Program-made: the position numbers and the translations under genes
Notes under the pieces: model-generated
Told to the model about the DNA's origin: nothing
What the model saw: the letters and a program-made list of their open reading frames with translations, nothing else
The model's database searches: none
In this document: one piece after another, positions 16,806 through 24,861 of the stretch
Layout: each line of letters starts with the position of its first letter
Position numbering within the stretch: position 1 is the stretch's first letter
Assembly (NCBI GenBank): GCA_964342695.1
Contig: CAYFFV010000005.1
Location: forward strand, 47,538-111,537
Length of the DNA: 64,000 nt
Direction: 5' to 3'
Source of the DNA: CAYFFV01 sp964342695
GTDB taxonomy: Bacteria; Acidobacteriota; Vicinamibacteria; Vicinamibacterales; UBA8438

Positions 16806-17720
16806 TTAAACAGGAGGATCAAAATGCGTCAACTTATAAAATGCTTTAAATCTGTCTCTAATCGAAGCATCCGTTAATTGCAATAAGCGATCAATACCAA
16901 AATCCTCAACTGCAAACGAGGCCATCACACTACCTGCAATTACAGCCTCTGAAAATGTTTTTTCTGTAACTTGATCTGACGCAGCTAAATATCCGACAAA
17001 TCCCCCCGCAAAGGTATCACCCGCACCTGTCGGATCAGACACCACATCTAAAGGAAACCCAGGCACTGCAAAAAAATCGCCGTCATGACTCATGAGCACC
17101 CCGTGCTCTCCGCGTTTTATAATCACACGCTTAGGACCAAGATCTCTAATTAAGTTGGCAGCTTTTACTAAGCTACTTTGTCCCGTGAGATCGCGCGCTT
17201 CCTCATCATTAATTATGATGGCATCAACCTTTGCAAGCACCTGTTTCAGTTCTTCAAGATTACCTTGGATCCAATAATTCATAGTATCTAAGGCAACAAA
17301 TTGTGGGTCGACAACCTGCTCTAGAACTTGCAGCTGAAGAGCCGGGTGAATATTTGCCAAAAACACATATGGTGTGTCTCGAAATGGACTCGGTATCTGA
17401 GGACTAAACTCTTCAAAGACATTAAGTTTTGTATATATCGTTTCTCTAGCACTTAAATCAGAATTGTATTTGCCTTTCCACCGAAAGCTCTCACCTGGAA
17501 CACGTTGAAGTCCAGTTAAATCGACCCGGCGATTCTGAAAGAATTCTAATTGGCCCGAAGAGAAATCTTCACCTACGACCGCGACCAGTCTCACATCTGT
17601 AAAAAATGAAGCCGCGAGACTAAAGTATGTGGCAGCTCCACCCACAATTCTAGAAACTTGACCGGCAGGAGCCTCTATGGAATCAAACGCGACTGAACCA
17701 ACAGTAAGTACGGGTTTCAT
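16806..17720 (-). CDS. PfkB family carbohydrate/nucleoside kinase
   Basis: 304 residues. The C-terminal PfkB signature DPTGAGDTFAGGFVG contains the catalytic Asp, and an N-terminal GGAATYFSLAASFF segment corresponds to the substrate-binding glycine motif. Members phosphorylate sugars or nucleosides such as ribose, fructose, 2-keto-3-deoxygluconate or adenosine. Its stop-start spacing with the MTA phosphorylase gene is three bases, which suggests a shared role in purine or pentose salvage: the phosphorylase releases 5-methylthioribose 1-phosphate and adenine. The precise substrate is not readable from the sequence. Confidence 0.85.
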   Translation of the reverse strand: MKPVLTVGSVAFDSIEAPAGQVSRIVGGAATYFSLAASFFTDVRLVAVVGEDFSSGQLEFFQNRRVDLTGLQRVPGESFRWKGKYNSDLSARETIYTKLNVFEEFSPQIPSPFRDTPYVFLANIHPALQLQVLEQVVDPQFVALDTMNYWIQGNLEELKQVLAKVDAIIINDEEARDLTGQSSLVKAANLIRDLGPKRVIIKRGEHGVLMSHDGDFFAVPGFPLDVVSDPTGAGDTFAGGFVGYLAASDQVTEKTFSEAVIAGSVMASFAVEDFGIDRLLQLTDASIRDRFKAFYKLTHFDPPV

Positions 17721-17723
17721 CTG

Positions 17724-18593
17724 TTACTCCAAATACCTTCCAATGATCGGCTTTAACCTCACCCGAACATCTGTATCGATTGAATCTGGTTGTGTAATAA
17801 TTGCTGAAGACAGTGCATCCGCACATTCACAATTACGTTCTACAGGTAACCTATTTATCATTGCCTTGATGACAGCCTGAGCCGTTTTGGCATTTTGTGT
17901 TAAATTTTTGACGATCATATCAACTGTGACTTGGTCATGATCAGGATGCCAACAGTCGTAATCAGTCACCAAAGCAAGAGTCGCATAACAAATCTCCGCT
18001 TCTCTCGCCAACTTTGCCTCTTGCAAATTTGTCATGCCGATAACATCCATCTTCCACGAACGGTACAGCTTAGATTCCGCCAAGGTGGAAAATTGTGGCC
18101 CCTCCATACAAACATACGTACCATGTCGATGCACTCTTGCGTTTGCCTCAAGAGCTGAATCGTAAGCAAGGCCACTAAGTGTTCCACAAACAGGATGCGC
18201 AAATGTAATGTGGGCTACCACACCATGCCCAAAGAACGTGCTTATTCGCCCTCGTGTTCTATCCAGAAACTGATCCGGAACTACGATATCCAAAGGGCGG
18301 TAACGTTCTTGTAAACTACCAACAGCGCTGGCAGAGATGATCCATTCAACACCGAGAGTCTTCATTCCAAAAATGTTTGCTCTGAAATTCAGGTCAGACG
18401 GTAAAATCGTGTGACCTACTCCGTGACGAGAAAGAAAAGCCACTCTCTGGCCCTCTAAGGCCCCAACTACATAAGGAGCGGACGGCTTGCCGAATGGGGT
18501 AGCCACTGAGATCTCTTGTCGATCTAAAAGATCGACCATGTCATAGAGTCCACTTCCACCGATAATACCAATGCGAGCCGTCTGATCAGTCAT
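17724..18593 (-). CDS. mtnP: S-methyl-5'-thioadenosine phosphorylase
   Basis: About 289 residues. It begins with RIGIIGGSGLYD and carries SRHGVGHTILPSDLNFRANI, CMEGPQFSTLAESKLYR and MTNLQEAKLAREAEICYA. These are the phosphate, ribose and base-binding blocks of the MTAP subgroup of purine nucleoside phosphorylases. It splits methylthioadenosine, the by-product of polyamine and other SAM-dependent reactions, into adenine and methylthioribose 1-phosphate. The ATG at 18593 shares one base with the epimerase stop (TGATG) and has AGG six bases before it; a GTG one codon earlier is the alternative. Some archaeal-type homologues prefer inosine, so substrate range is the main uncertainty. Confidence 0.9.
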   Translation of the reverse strand: MTDQTARIGIIGGSGLYDMVDLLDRQEISVATPFGKPSAPYVVGALEGQRVAFLSRHGVGHTILPSDLNFRANIFGMKTLGVEWIISASAVGSLQERYRPLDIVVPDQFLDRTRGRISTFFGHGVVAHITFAHPVCGTLSGLAYDSALEANARVHRHGTYVCMEGPQFSTLAESKLYRSWKMDVIGMTNLQEAKLAREAEICYATLALVTDYDCWHPDHDQVTVDMIVKNLTQNAKTAQAVIKAMINRLPVERNCECADALSSAIITQPDSIDTDVRVRLKPIIGRYLE

Positions 18594-18997
18594 CACTTGC
18601 CTTTCTGCTTGAACTCTACCAAGACTCCATTCGTACTTGCCGGGTGAACAAACGCAACAAGAGCACCTTCCGCACCAGTACGAGGTTCAGAATCAATCAA
18701 GCGAACACCCTTTTCCTTCAGCCGTGTAAGAAGAGCCCTTATATCATCAACCCGAAGCGTTATATGGTGCAGACCAGGTCCTCTCCGTTCTACAAATCGA
18801 CTAATTGGAGAAACATCAGACGTCGCTTCCAGTAACTCTAGAGCGGCACCTCCTACATCTAAAAAATGGGCTTTAACATTCTGTGAGGGAACATCTTCGC
18901 TAAGCTTTATTTCTAAACCAACTGCATCTCGATAAAACGCAAGTGCGTCTTTAAGATCAGTAACAGCAATACCTATGTGATCCAACACTGCCTTCAT
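18593..18997 (-). CDS. mce: Methylmalonyl-CoA epimerase
   Basis: 134 residues of the vicinal-oxygen-chelate fold: VLDHIGIAVTDLKDALAFYR at the start, HHITLRVDDIRALLTRLKEKG in the middle, and a C-terminal LVEFKQ. Metal-binding His and Glu residues of the family are at the expected places (DHIGIAV, HHITL, LVEF). It interconverts R- and S-methylmalonyl-CoA during propionyl-CoA use. The start overlaps the meaB stop by four bases (ATGA), a common meaB-mce pairing. Confidence 0.92.
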   Translation of the reverse strand: MKAVLDHIGIAVTDLKDALAFYRDAVGLEIKLSEDVPSQNVKAHFLDVGGAALELLEATSDVSPISRFVERRGPGLHHITLRVDDIRALLTRLKEKGVRLIDSEPRTGAEGALVAFVHPASTNGVLVEFKQKGK

Positions 18998-19938
18998 TTC
19001 ATTCGCTCCATAATCGCATCCGCGGCGGCATAAGGGTCGACGTTACACATCGCGATATTAGTTACCGCCTCATCGACAACGTTACTTAGTTCTCCGGACT
19101 GTTCAAATCGATCCATCATGCGCTTCTTTAAGATACTTATTAACCGGACTCGCGCCCGTCCGTAACGGCGCTCGTTCAACTTCTCTTTTTTTCCATGAAA
19201 TTCATCGCATCTCAGAACGGCATCAAAAACGGCCGCTAAATTCGTTCCCTTCGTCCCCTCAGTCAAAAATACTGGAGGGCACCACATCCCTTCTTTAATG
19301 TCTTGTAACTTGAGCATCGCTTCTATTTCAGCGACTGTCCGTTCTGCTCCAGGACGATCGGACTTGTTAACAACGAAAATGTCGGCAATCTCCATGATTC
19401 CCGCTTTCATCGCTTGAACTTCATCTCCAGCATCTGGAACAGTAACCACAATTGATACATCTGCGGTACTGGCAATTTCTACCTCTCCCTGACCGACACC
19501 GACTGTCTCAACTATTACGACATCAAATCCAGCTGCATCCAGCACAAAAATTGCGTCACTCGTTGCATACGAAAGACCACCTAAATGCCCTTGGTTGGCC
19601 ATACTTCGAACGTACACCCCTTCATCCAAAGTATGGCGTTGCATTCGAATTCGATCTCCAAGAATGGCACCCCCTGTAAAGGGACTCGTTGGGTCGATGG
19701 CCAAGATACCAACTGTCTTTCCTTCATCTCTACAAATTAGCGCCAGCTGATCAACCAAGGTGCTTTTACCTACACCTGGAGCACCTGTGACGCCAATCAC
19801 TCGACCTTTTCCTGTATGACCGAAAAGACCTTTAATTAAAGATGGGGTCTTTGCCGAACTGTTTTCAATTAATGAAATAGCACGCGCGATAGCTCTATGA
19901 TCACCAGAGAGAATTCGGTCTACTAATTCCACTGCCAT
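18994..19938 (-). CDS. meaB: Mutase-associated GTPase chaperone MeaB
   Basis: 314 residues of the G3E P-loop GTPase class. Walker A is GAPGVGKST (about residue 52), followed by AIDPTSPFTGGAILGDRIRM (switch region), ETVGVGQGEVEIA, and the base-specificity motif NKSD. MeaB protects and reloads B12-dependent acyl-CoA mutases (MCM; ArgK was an older misname). The cognate mutase is not adjacent; a two-subunit mutase with isobutyryl-type residues lies 24 kb away. The adjacent methylmalonyl-CoA epimerase suggests that a true methylmalonyl-CoA mutase exists elsewhere in the genome. Confidence 0.93.
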   Translation of the reverse strand: MAVELVDRILSGDHRAIARAISLIENSSAKTPSLIKGLFGHTGKGRVIGVTGAPGVGKSTLVDQLALICRDEGKTVGILAIDPTSPFTGGAILGDRIRMQRHTLDEGVYVRSMANQGHLGGLSYATSDAIFVLDAAGFDVVIVETVGVGQGEVEIASTADVSIVVTVPDAGDEVQAMKAGIMEIADIFVVNKSDRPGAERTVAEIEAMLKLQDIKEGMWCPPVFLTEGTKGTNLAAVFDAVLRCDEFHGKKEKLNERRYGRARVRLISILKKRMMDRFEQSGELSNVVDEAVTNIAMCNVDPYAAADAIMERMK

Positions 19939-20177
19939 TACCTCAACGTCAAAAACCAGTTCTACAAATTACAATAGATCGCAATGCGAACAGAAACGAC
20001 TGCAACTTCTCAACTCGCCTACCAGATACAATTATTTTCGTTTCGATGTTGTCATCGATCTTAGAGTTGCATACTTTTTTCACAAAATAAGTCTAAAGTC
20101 GATGCTACTTAAATCGTCCAGACTCTATCACACCACTTTGATCTAGTTATGTGTCCCGAGTACAGTCTAAGAACGTT

Positions 20178-20654
20178 ATGCGCAAATGCTTTGCACTTAT
20201 GTGTTTCCTATTCTGCCTATTCATGACAAATAAGGCATCAGCCGACGTTACCGGTTTTATCGGGGCTAATCAAACCCCTTCGACACGGACTGTGCGAGGG
20301 TTAGCCTTAAGTTTTTCACTTTTTTTTGTGGGACTTGAGTTTGAATTTTCTGACACAAAAGAAAACGCTAAAGAACATGCGCCTGGACTTCGAACAGGGA
20401 TGTTCAACCTTGAGTTTCAATCTCCTCAAATAACACGACTCATTTTTTATGGAACCGTCGGTGGGGGCATCTATCAAGAGCACCTTTCTGGGCATCGCAC
20501 AACTAACTTTGGAAGTAATTTTGGCGGCGGAGTCAAAATTCCCCTTGGAGGCCCATTAGGTCTTAGAATAGACCACAGACTTTTTTTTCTACAGGGAAGC
20601 CCTTTAATTCAGCGTCCCCAACGTACTTACCTTGGACTAAACCTGGAGTTTTGA
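20178..20654 (+). CDS. Small outer-membrane beta-barrel-like protein, unknown function
   Basis: 158 residues from the ATG at 20178; a GTG 27 bases upstream is in frame. The N-terminus MRKCFALMCFLFCLFMTNKA then SA is a signal peptide. The mature protein has alternating polar and hydrophobic strands (GLALSFSLFFVGLEFEF, RLIFYGTVGGGIY, GGGVKIPLGGPLGLRIDHR) and ends YLGLNLEF. A terminal Phe and paired strands are typical of small eight-stranded OMPs of the OmpA/OmpW-like group. No family is recognised with confidence. It is divergent from meaB across a 239-base gap in which I see no clear promoter, and convergent with the next gene. Confidence 0.7.
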   Translation: MRKCFALMCFLFCLFMTNKASADVTGFIGANQTPSTRTVRGLALSFSLFFVGLEFEFSDTKENAKEHAPGLRTGMFNLEFQSPQITRLIFYGTVGGGIYQEHLSGHRTTNFGSNFGGGVKIPLGGPLGLRIDHRLFFLQGSPLIQRPQRTYLGLNLEF

Positions 20655-20729
20655 AACTAGATTAAGAATAGGGAACTCCGGGAAATACCGCAGCCCCCCA
20701 TTAAACGTTTCTTATTAGCCGTGTTTAAA

Positions 20730-21212
20730 TTAAAAATCCACTGCTAAATCCAAATTAATAATCGCCTGTCCACCACCAAAGGAATTATTAAATGTTTCGT
20801 ACAGTTGTTGAACTTCATCAGGGAATTCTTCGTTCAAAATCGTTGAAACTGCATAATCTGCACCCGAAACAGCGGGGTCAATAAACATCACATATAGCGT
20901 TGTGTTGCCTTGGCCAGGTTCTTGGGCCTTATAAAGTTTTATGCCTTCCGCCTGTCTTTGGCGCTCAGGATTATCGCTGTTCTGAAGAGCGTCACGAAGT
21001 CTTCGCATCACACCTTCAAAATCATTCTCACTACCTGCCTTTATGTAGTTCAATATCATTCCAGAGCCACCAGACAACGCCCGAGCCTGAGCTTCGGCTT
21101 TTTGAGTTGTAAACGTTGTTCCAACTACGATGCCAATGACCAAGGTAAAAACAAGTGTAGTTCCAATAATAATATTTTTCTTTAGTCCCGACTGACCCTT
21201 ATATGAACGCAT
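20730..21212 (-). CDS. Predicted exported or membrane-anchored protein, unknown function
   Basis: 160 residues. A short basic N-terminus (MRSYKGQSGLKKN) precedes a single hydrophobic segment IIIGTTLVFTLVIGIVVGTT, so it is either a signal anchor or a signal peptide with cleavage after AEAQA. The remainder is a soluble domain of about 120 residues with GVMRRLRDALQNSD, TLYVMFIDPAVSGADYAV and a C-terminus LDLAVDF. I do not recognise a family. It is alone on the minus strand, with 46 bases to hemW downstream and a convergent neighbour, so it may be cotranscribed with hemW. Confidence 0.65.
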   Translation of the reverse strand: MRSYKGQSGLKKNIIIGTTLVFTLVIGIVVGTTFTTQKAEAQARALSGGSGMILNYIKAGSENDFEGVMRRLRDALQNSDNPERQRQAEGIKLYKAQEPGQGNTTLYVMFIDPAVSGADYAVSTILNEEFPDEVQQLYETFNNSFGGGQAIINLDLAVDF

Positions 21213-21258
21213 TCTTAGCCCCCTCCTTACGAACGGTTACTCTAGCGTACTAAGCTAC

Positions 21259-22389
21259 CTATACGAAAGTCCCCATTACTTCATTCGAAACAAGCATCCC
21301 GGAACGAGTAAGTCTCAAATACCCATCCGAATGAACCAAAAGGCCTGAATCTAGAAACGGTCGTAACCTTTCACCATAACGTTCCATGACATCTATGCCG
21401 TACTTAAAAGCGATTTTTTCTAAATCCAGACCCTCAGTAAGCCGCAGCCCTGTGAATATAACGTCCCCAACTCGCTCTTCTCTGGTTAGTTCATGCCTAT
21501 CAATAATAGTCGAATGTCCGTTAAAAATTGTTTTAATGTACTGTTCCGTATCTAAGATATTTTTCCATCTCTGACCTTTTCGAGTCGAATACGCCCCACA
21601 ACCAAACCCCATCCATTCGCCATCCTGCCAATATTTCAAGTTATGACGACAACGTTTTTCTGGAAGAGCAATATTTGAAATTTCATATTGCTCATAACCG
21701 GCAGCGTCTGTGCTAGACAGAGCATTCAAGTACATATTCGCAACGTCCTCATCAGGCGCCTGAGACCACGAGGCCCGCGACATTTCTTCCCGTAAAGGTG
21801 AGTTCGGATATAGCTCTAAAATATACAGTGACGCATGATGGGGCTGTAAGTCTAAGAGCGCATCTATCGACTGAGAGCAATCATCCCGTGTCTGCATCGG
21901 CAACCAAAACATTAAATCAACACTGACATCGAAACCCACACTCAGCGCTTCTTGAATCGATTGTCTTGCCTTAGCGGAACTATGAAGTCTCCCTAAACGC
22001 GACAATTCCTCATCGAGAAAGGATTGCACGCCGAAACTAATTCTGTTCACTCCTACCCTAAACCATTTTTCCAAGAGGTCAATCGATACAGTCTCAGGAT
22101 TAGTTTCTAGCGTTATCTCTGAAAACTTTTTTAACCTAAAGGCATCTTTGCACGCAAAGATTAGGCGCTCAATCTCACGCGGAGTCAATAAAGATGGCGT
22201 GCCTCCGCCGAAATAAACCGAATCGACCGTCTCTTCCGTTGCCGCAGCCAAGATTTCTTTTTCGAGAGCATCGACGTAACGTTGTTTTACCGAAGAATCC
22301 AGCAAGCCACGGTTAAAGTTGCAATAATTACAGATCGATTCACAAAATGGGATGTGCAGGTAGATACCGAGGGGCTCAATATCTTGCAT
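21259..22389 (-). CDS. hemW: Radical SAM heme chaperone HemW (HemN-like)
   Basis: 376 residues. The N-terminal LGIYLHIPFCESICNYCNF has the CX3CX2C cluster motif followed by Phe, the pattern of HemW; coproporphyrinogen dehydrogenase HemN has CX3CX2CXC. YFGGGTPSLL and FGVQSFLDEELSRLGR are further family blocks, and the C-terminal HemN domain is present (ELTREERVGDVIFTGLRL). It probably delivers heme to respiratory enzymes rather than oxidising coproporphyrinogen. Many databases call such proteins oxygen-independent coproporphyrinogen oxidase, which is likely wrong here. It is 11 bases from the DnaC-like gene. Confidence 0.9.
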   Translation of the reverse strand: MQDIEPLGIYLHIPFCESICNYCNFNRGLLDSSVKQRYVDALEKEILAAATEETVDSVYFGGGTPSLLTPREIERLIFACKDAFRLKKFSEITLETNPETVSIDLLEKWFRVGVNRISFGVQSFLDEELSRLGRLHSSAKARQSIQEALSVGFDVSVDLMFWLPMQTRDDCSQSIDALLDLQPHHASLYILELYPNSPLREEMSRASWSQAPDEDVANMYLNALSSTDAAGYEQYEISNIALPEKRCRHNLKYWQDGEWMGFGCGAYSTRKGQRWKNILDTEQYIKTIFNGHSTIIDRHELTREERVGDVIFTGLRLTEGLDLEKIAFKYGIDVMERYGERLRPFLDSGLLVHSDGYLRLTRSGMLVSNEVMGTFV

Positions 22390-22400
22390 GGCTTCTCAGG

Positions 22401-23234
22401 TTAACTACTGGCCTTTCCCCCACTCCACCCAAGATCGAGACGACCAGATTTTAGTTGTGCGCGAGCACGCACTGAAGCACGCCGAGGCAATTTTCTTCGG
22501 GGTTGAGTTTTCCATCGTTGAAAAAGATCTTCACTAGTTGGCGGGTACTCAAAATCCCTATAATCTGGGCTTCCATACTCCAAAAATTCACACATTTCTC
22601 TAAGTCGAGAATGCATACGAAATCCCACACGAACCAACAAGGAATCAAGATCATCGCTGTCAGGCACATCTTCATAATTTGAAGTGAAGATTGTAGGAAG
22701 TTTGTCGTTATACCTGGTGTTGACGATTAGATTCATAGTCTCTTCGACCCAGTCTGTCGGCCTTTCTGCACCTAGATCATCAAGAACAAGAAGTTCCGCA
22801 CTCATTACTCGGTCTAAGATGTCAGCTTCTGATTTGCGCGTAACAGGATTAAAGGTACTGCGGATGGTGCTCAATAACGTCCTAGTGTCAAAATAGAGAC
22901 CTTGAATTCCTTTTTCCACAACCGCCTCTCGAAGTGTCGCCACTGCCAAATGTGTTTTTCCAACACCAGGCGGTCCAATCAGTAGAAGTCCTTTTTCTAC
23001 CACAGGAAAAGAATCAGAAAAAATCTTTGCTCTTTCAACTGCTCGTAAAAGCTGTTCGTTGGGGTAGGTAACAAAATTCTTAAAGTTACACTTTTTGTAC
23101 CGTGGAGGGATGTTTGCCTCGTTAAGTAAGGTTAACGCGACCTGACGCCGCCAGCACTCACAACGTGCGACGGTTCTGATTCCATCGATTTCACTGGCAC
23201 GCCAACCTGTACTTTGGCACGAACTACATTCCAT
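22401..23234 (-). CDS. DnaC/DnaI-like AAA+ ATPase, putative helicase loader
   Basis: 277 residues. The N-terminus has a zinc-ribbon-like set of cysteines (CSSC at 3-6, then CEC near 25). An AAA+ domain follows: Walker A GPPGVGKTHLAVATL (about residue 107), Walker B LLVLDDLGAERP, and the sensor stretch IFTSNYE. These features match DnaC, DnaI and the IstB ATPase. There is no transposase gene next to it, so IstB of an IS21 element is unlikely, and a chromosomal helicase loader or primosomal role is the best inference. The C-terminus is a basic tail (RRKLPRRASVRARAQLKSG). Confidence 0.8.
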   Translation of the reverse strand: MECSSCQSTGWRASEIDGIRTVARCECWRRQVALTLLNEANIPPRYKKCNFKNFVTYPNEQLLRAVERAKIFSDSFPVVEKGLLLIGPPGVGKTHLAVATLREAVVEKGIQGLYFDTRTLLSTIRSTFNPVTRKSEADILDRVMSAELLVLDDLGAERPTDWVEETMNLIVNTRYNDKLPTIFTSNYEDVPDSDDLDSLLVRVGFRMHSRLREMCEFLEYGSPDYRDFEYPPTSEDLFQRWKTQPRRKLPRRASVRARAQLKSGRLDLGWSGGKASS

Positions 23235-23322
23235 ATAGCACCCTTGTAACCTAGAACAAAATCACCCTGCTAGACATTCTCTTACAGAATACATTTTCTA
23301 GAAACAACAGTCTGCTATCTAA

Positions 23323-23766
23323 TCACTTTTTTTGGACAATGGTTTTTGATTCTTCTAGTTTAGGCTCAACAGTCACCGGAGAAGATGGTCTGACCAGTGT
23401 CGAGGGTGGCGAAGGCACCAAAGCTGTTCCGAGTCGCTCTTCCCAATCATCAAGACCTCTCTCCATCTCTTGCTTAACGTAGACCATAAATTCATTCACT
23501 TCTCGCTGCATTCGATCCATCTTCTGGCGCATATTAAGAATAATCTCTACACCAGCGAGGTTGACACCAAGGTCTCTAGTTAACGCTAAAATTGTTTCAA
23601 GACGGTCAAGATCTTCTTGAGAATAGAGTCTCGTATTTCCATCTGTGCGAGATGGTGTGAGCAACCCCTCCCGTTCGTACAATCGCAATGTTTGGGGGTG
23701 AATATCATAACGTTTCGCGACTGCACTGATCATAAACAGAGCTTTGCCAGTCTGATTTTTGGGCAT
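23323..23766 (-). CDS. hspR: MerR-family heat-shock repressor HspR
   Basis: 147 residues. A MerR-type winged helix is at the N-terminus: FMISAVAKRYDIHPQTLRLYEREGLL, then SRTDGNTRLYSQEDLDRL. A short coiled coil and a Pro-rich variable tail follow. HspR represses the dnaK operon, often with DnaK as co-repressor, in Actinobacteria, Deinococcus, epsilon-proteobacteria and Acidobacteria-like groups. It is the last gene of dnaK-dnaJ-hspR, six bases after dnaJ, which supports autoregulation. I did not find a clear HAIR operator upstream of dnaK. Start choice is open between 23766 and an in-frame ATG at 23733. Confidence 0.88.
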   Translation of the reverse strand: MPKNQTGKALFMISAVAKRYDIHPQTLRLYEREGLLTPSRTDGNTRLYSQEDLDRLETILALTRDLGVNLAGVEIILNMRQKMDRMQREVNEFMVYVKQEMERGLDDWEERLGTALVPSPPSTLVRPSSPVTVEPKLEESKTIVQKK

Positions 23767-23772
23767 TTGTTA

Positions 23773-24861
23773 TTACTCGTTGAATAGGTTCTTTCTGACA
23801 TCGATGGGGTTAAGCTGACCAAACTCACGCAACAATTCTTTAGAACGTTTATCGCGTATCGCTGGCAATACGATGTAGACACTTACCAGCAGATCTCCTC
23901 GACGGCCTGTACGGGGCGAAGGAACCCCATATGCTGACACTCGAAATATTGCACCAGATTCGGTGCCAGCTGGAATCTCAACTTGGGCTGCACTGCCGAC
24001 AGTAGGAACTGAGATAGTTGAGCCAAGTGCCGCCTCATGTACACCAATCGGCACACGAATCAATAAATCGTCACCCTCTCGTTCAAAAAATCTATGTCTA
24101 TCGACATTAGCAGTAATGTACAAATCACCAACAATTTGCCCCCCTGGACCAACGTTACCTTTATTGGGCACCCTCATCCGAGAACCATCAGCGACGCCAG
24201 CAGGAACTTGAATCGTAATTTTTTCATTAATCGGGATGGTTCCCTCAGCACGACAATTTGAACAGGGTCTTTTTCTCTGTCTTCCTGAACCATCACAATG
24301 ATGACAGGCTTTAGAGAAGAGCATATGGCCACGGCGCCACTCTGCGGAACCTCTCCCACCACAATGCTTACAACGAGTTTCTTCGGCTCGACGAACACCG
24401 CTACCTCCACAAGGAGAACAAACATCCAGCCGCGTGATAGTTAATTGACGCTCCACCCCCAAAAGCGCATCCTCAAAACTCAGTGAAATTTCCCCATACA
24501 AGTCACTACCCTTTCCACTCTGCCCAGTGACATCAGCAGTGCGGGGTATTACTTCAGCAAACAATTCACCAAATGTTACGGAAGCGCCTGTGGCAGGAGT
24601 GGAGAAATCGAAACCACTAAACTCGACTGACCTTCCCTGAGTCACATTTGATGTCAGGCTACCAGAATCGTACTCTTGTCGCCTCTCAGGATCATGAAGT
24701 GTTTCATATGCTTCGGTAACTCTCCGAAAAAAAGCTTCGGCCTCGATATCACCTGGATTGATATCCGGATGATATCGACGAGCCAAACGGGTATATGCAC
24801 GCTCCATATCAGCTAGTGACGCTCCGCGATCAACGCCTAAAATTAAGTAGAAGTCCATCAT
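23773..24861 (-). CDS. dnaJ: Chaperone DnaJ
   Basis: 362 residues. The J domain holds the HPD motif in RYHPDINPGD (about residue 31). A short linker leads to the zinc-binding region with four CXXCXGXG-type repeats (CSPCGGSG, CKHCGGRG, CHHCDGSG, CSNCRAEG), the last one degenerate at the glycines, then the two C-terminal substrate-binding domains. The Gly/Phe linker is reduced compared with E. coli DnaJ. It stimulates DnaK ATPase and delivers clients. It starts immediately after the dnaK stop codon with no spacer, so coupling with dnaK is likely. No grpE lies in the window. Confidence 0.94.
   Translation of the reverse strand: MMDFYLILGVDRGASLADMERAYTRLARRYHPDINPGDIEAEAFFRRVTEAYETLHDPERRQEYDSGSLTSNVTQGRSVEFSGFDFSTPATGASVTFGELFAEVIPRTADVTGQSGKGSDLYGEISLSFEDALLGVERQLTITRLDVCSPCGGSGVRRAEETRCKHCGGRGSAEWRRGHMLFSKACHHCDGSGRQRKRPCSNCRAEGTIPINEKITIQVPAGVADGSRMRVPNKGNVGPGGQIVGDLYITANVDRHRFFEREGDDLLIRVPIGVHEAALGSTISVPTVGSAAQVEIPAGTESGAIFRVSAYGVPSPRTGRRGDLLVSVYIVLPAIRDKRSKELLREFGQLNPIDVRKNLFNE

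Noticed and set aside
21259..22389. Oxygen-independent coproporphyrinogen oxidase HemN
   Set aside because: The cluster motif is CX3CX2C followed by Phe, as in HemW, not the CX3CX2CXC of HemN, and the protein is too short for HemN.
22401..23234. IstB ATPase of an IS21 element
   Set aside because: No IstA transposase, terminal repeats or target duplication is visible; the gene sits among housekeeping genes.
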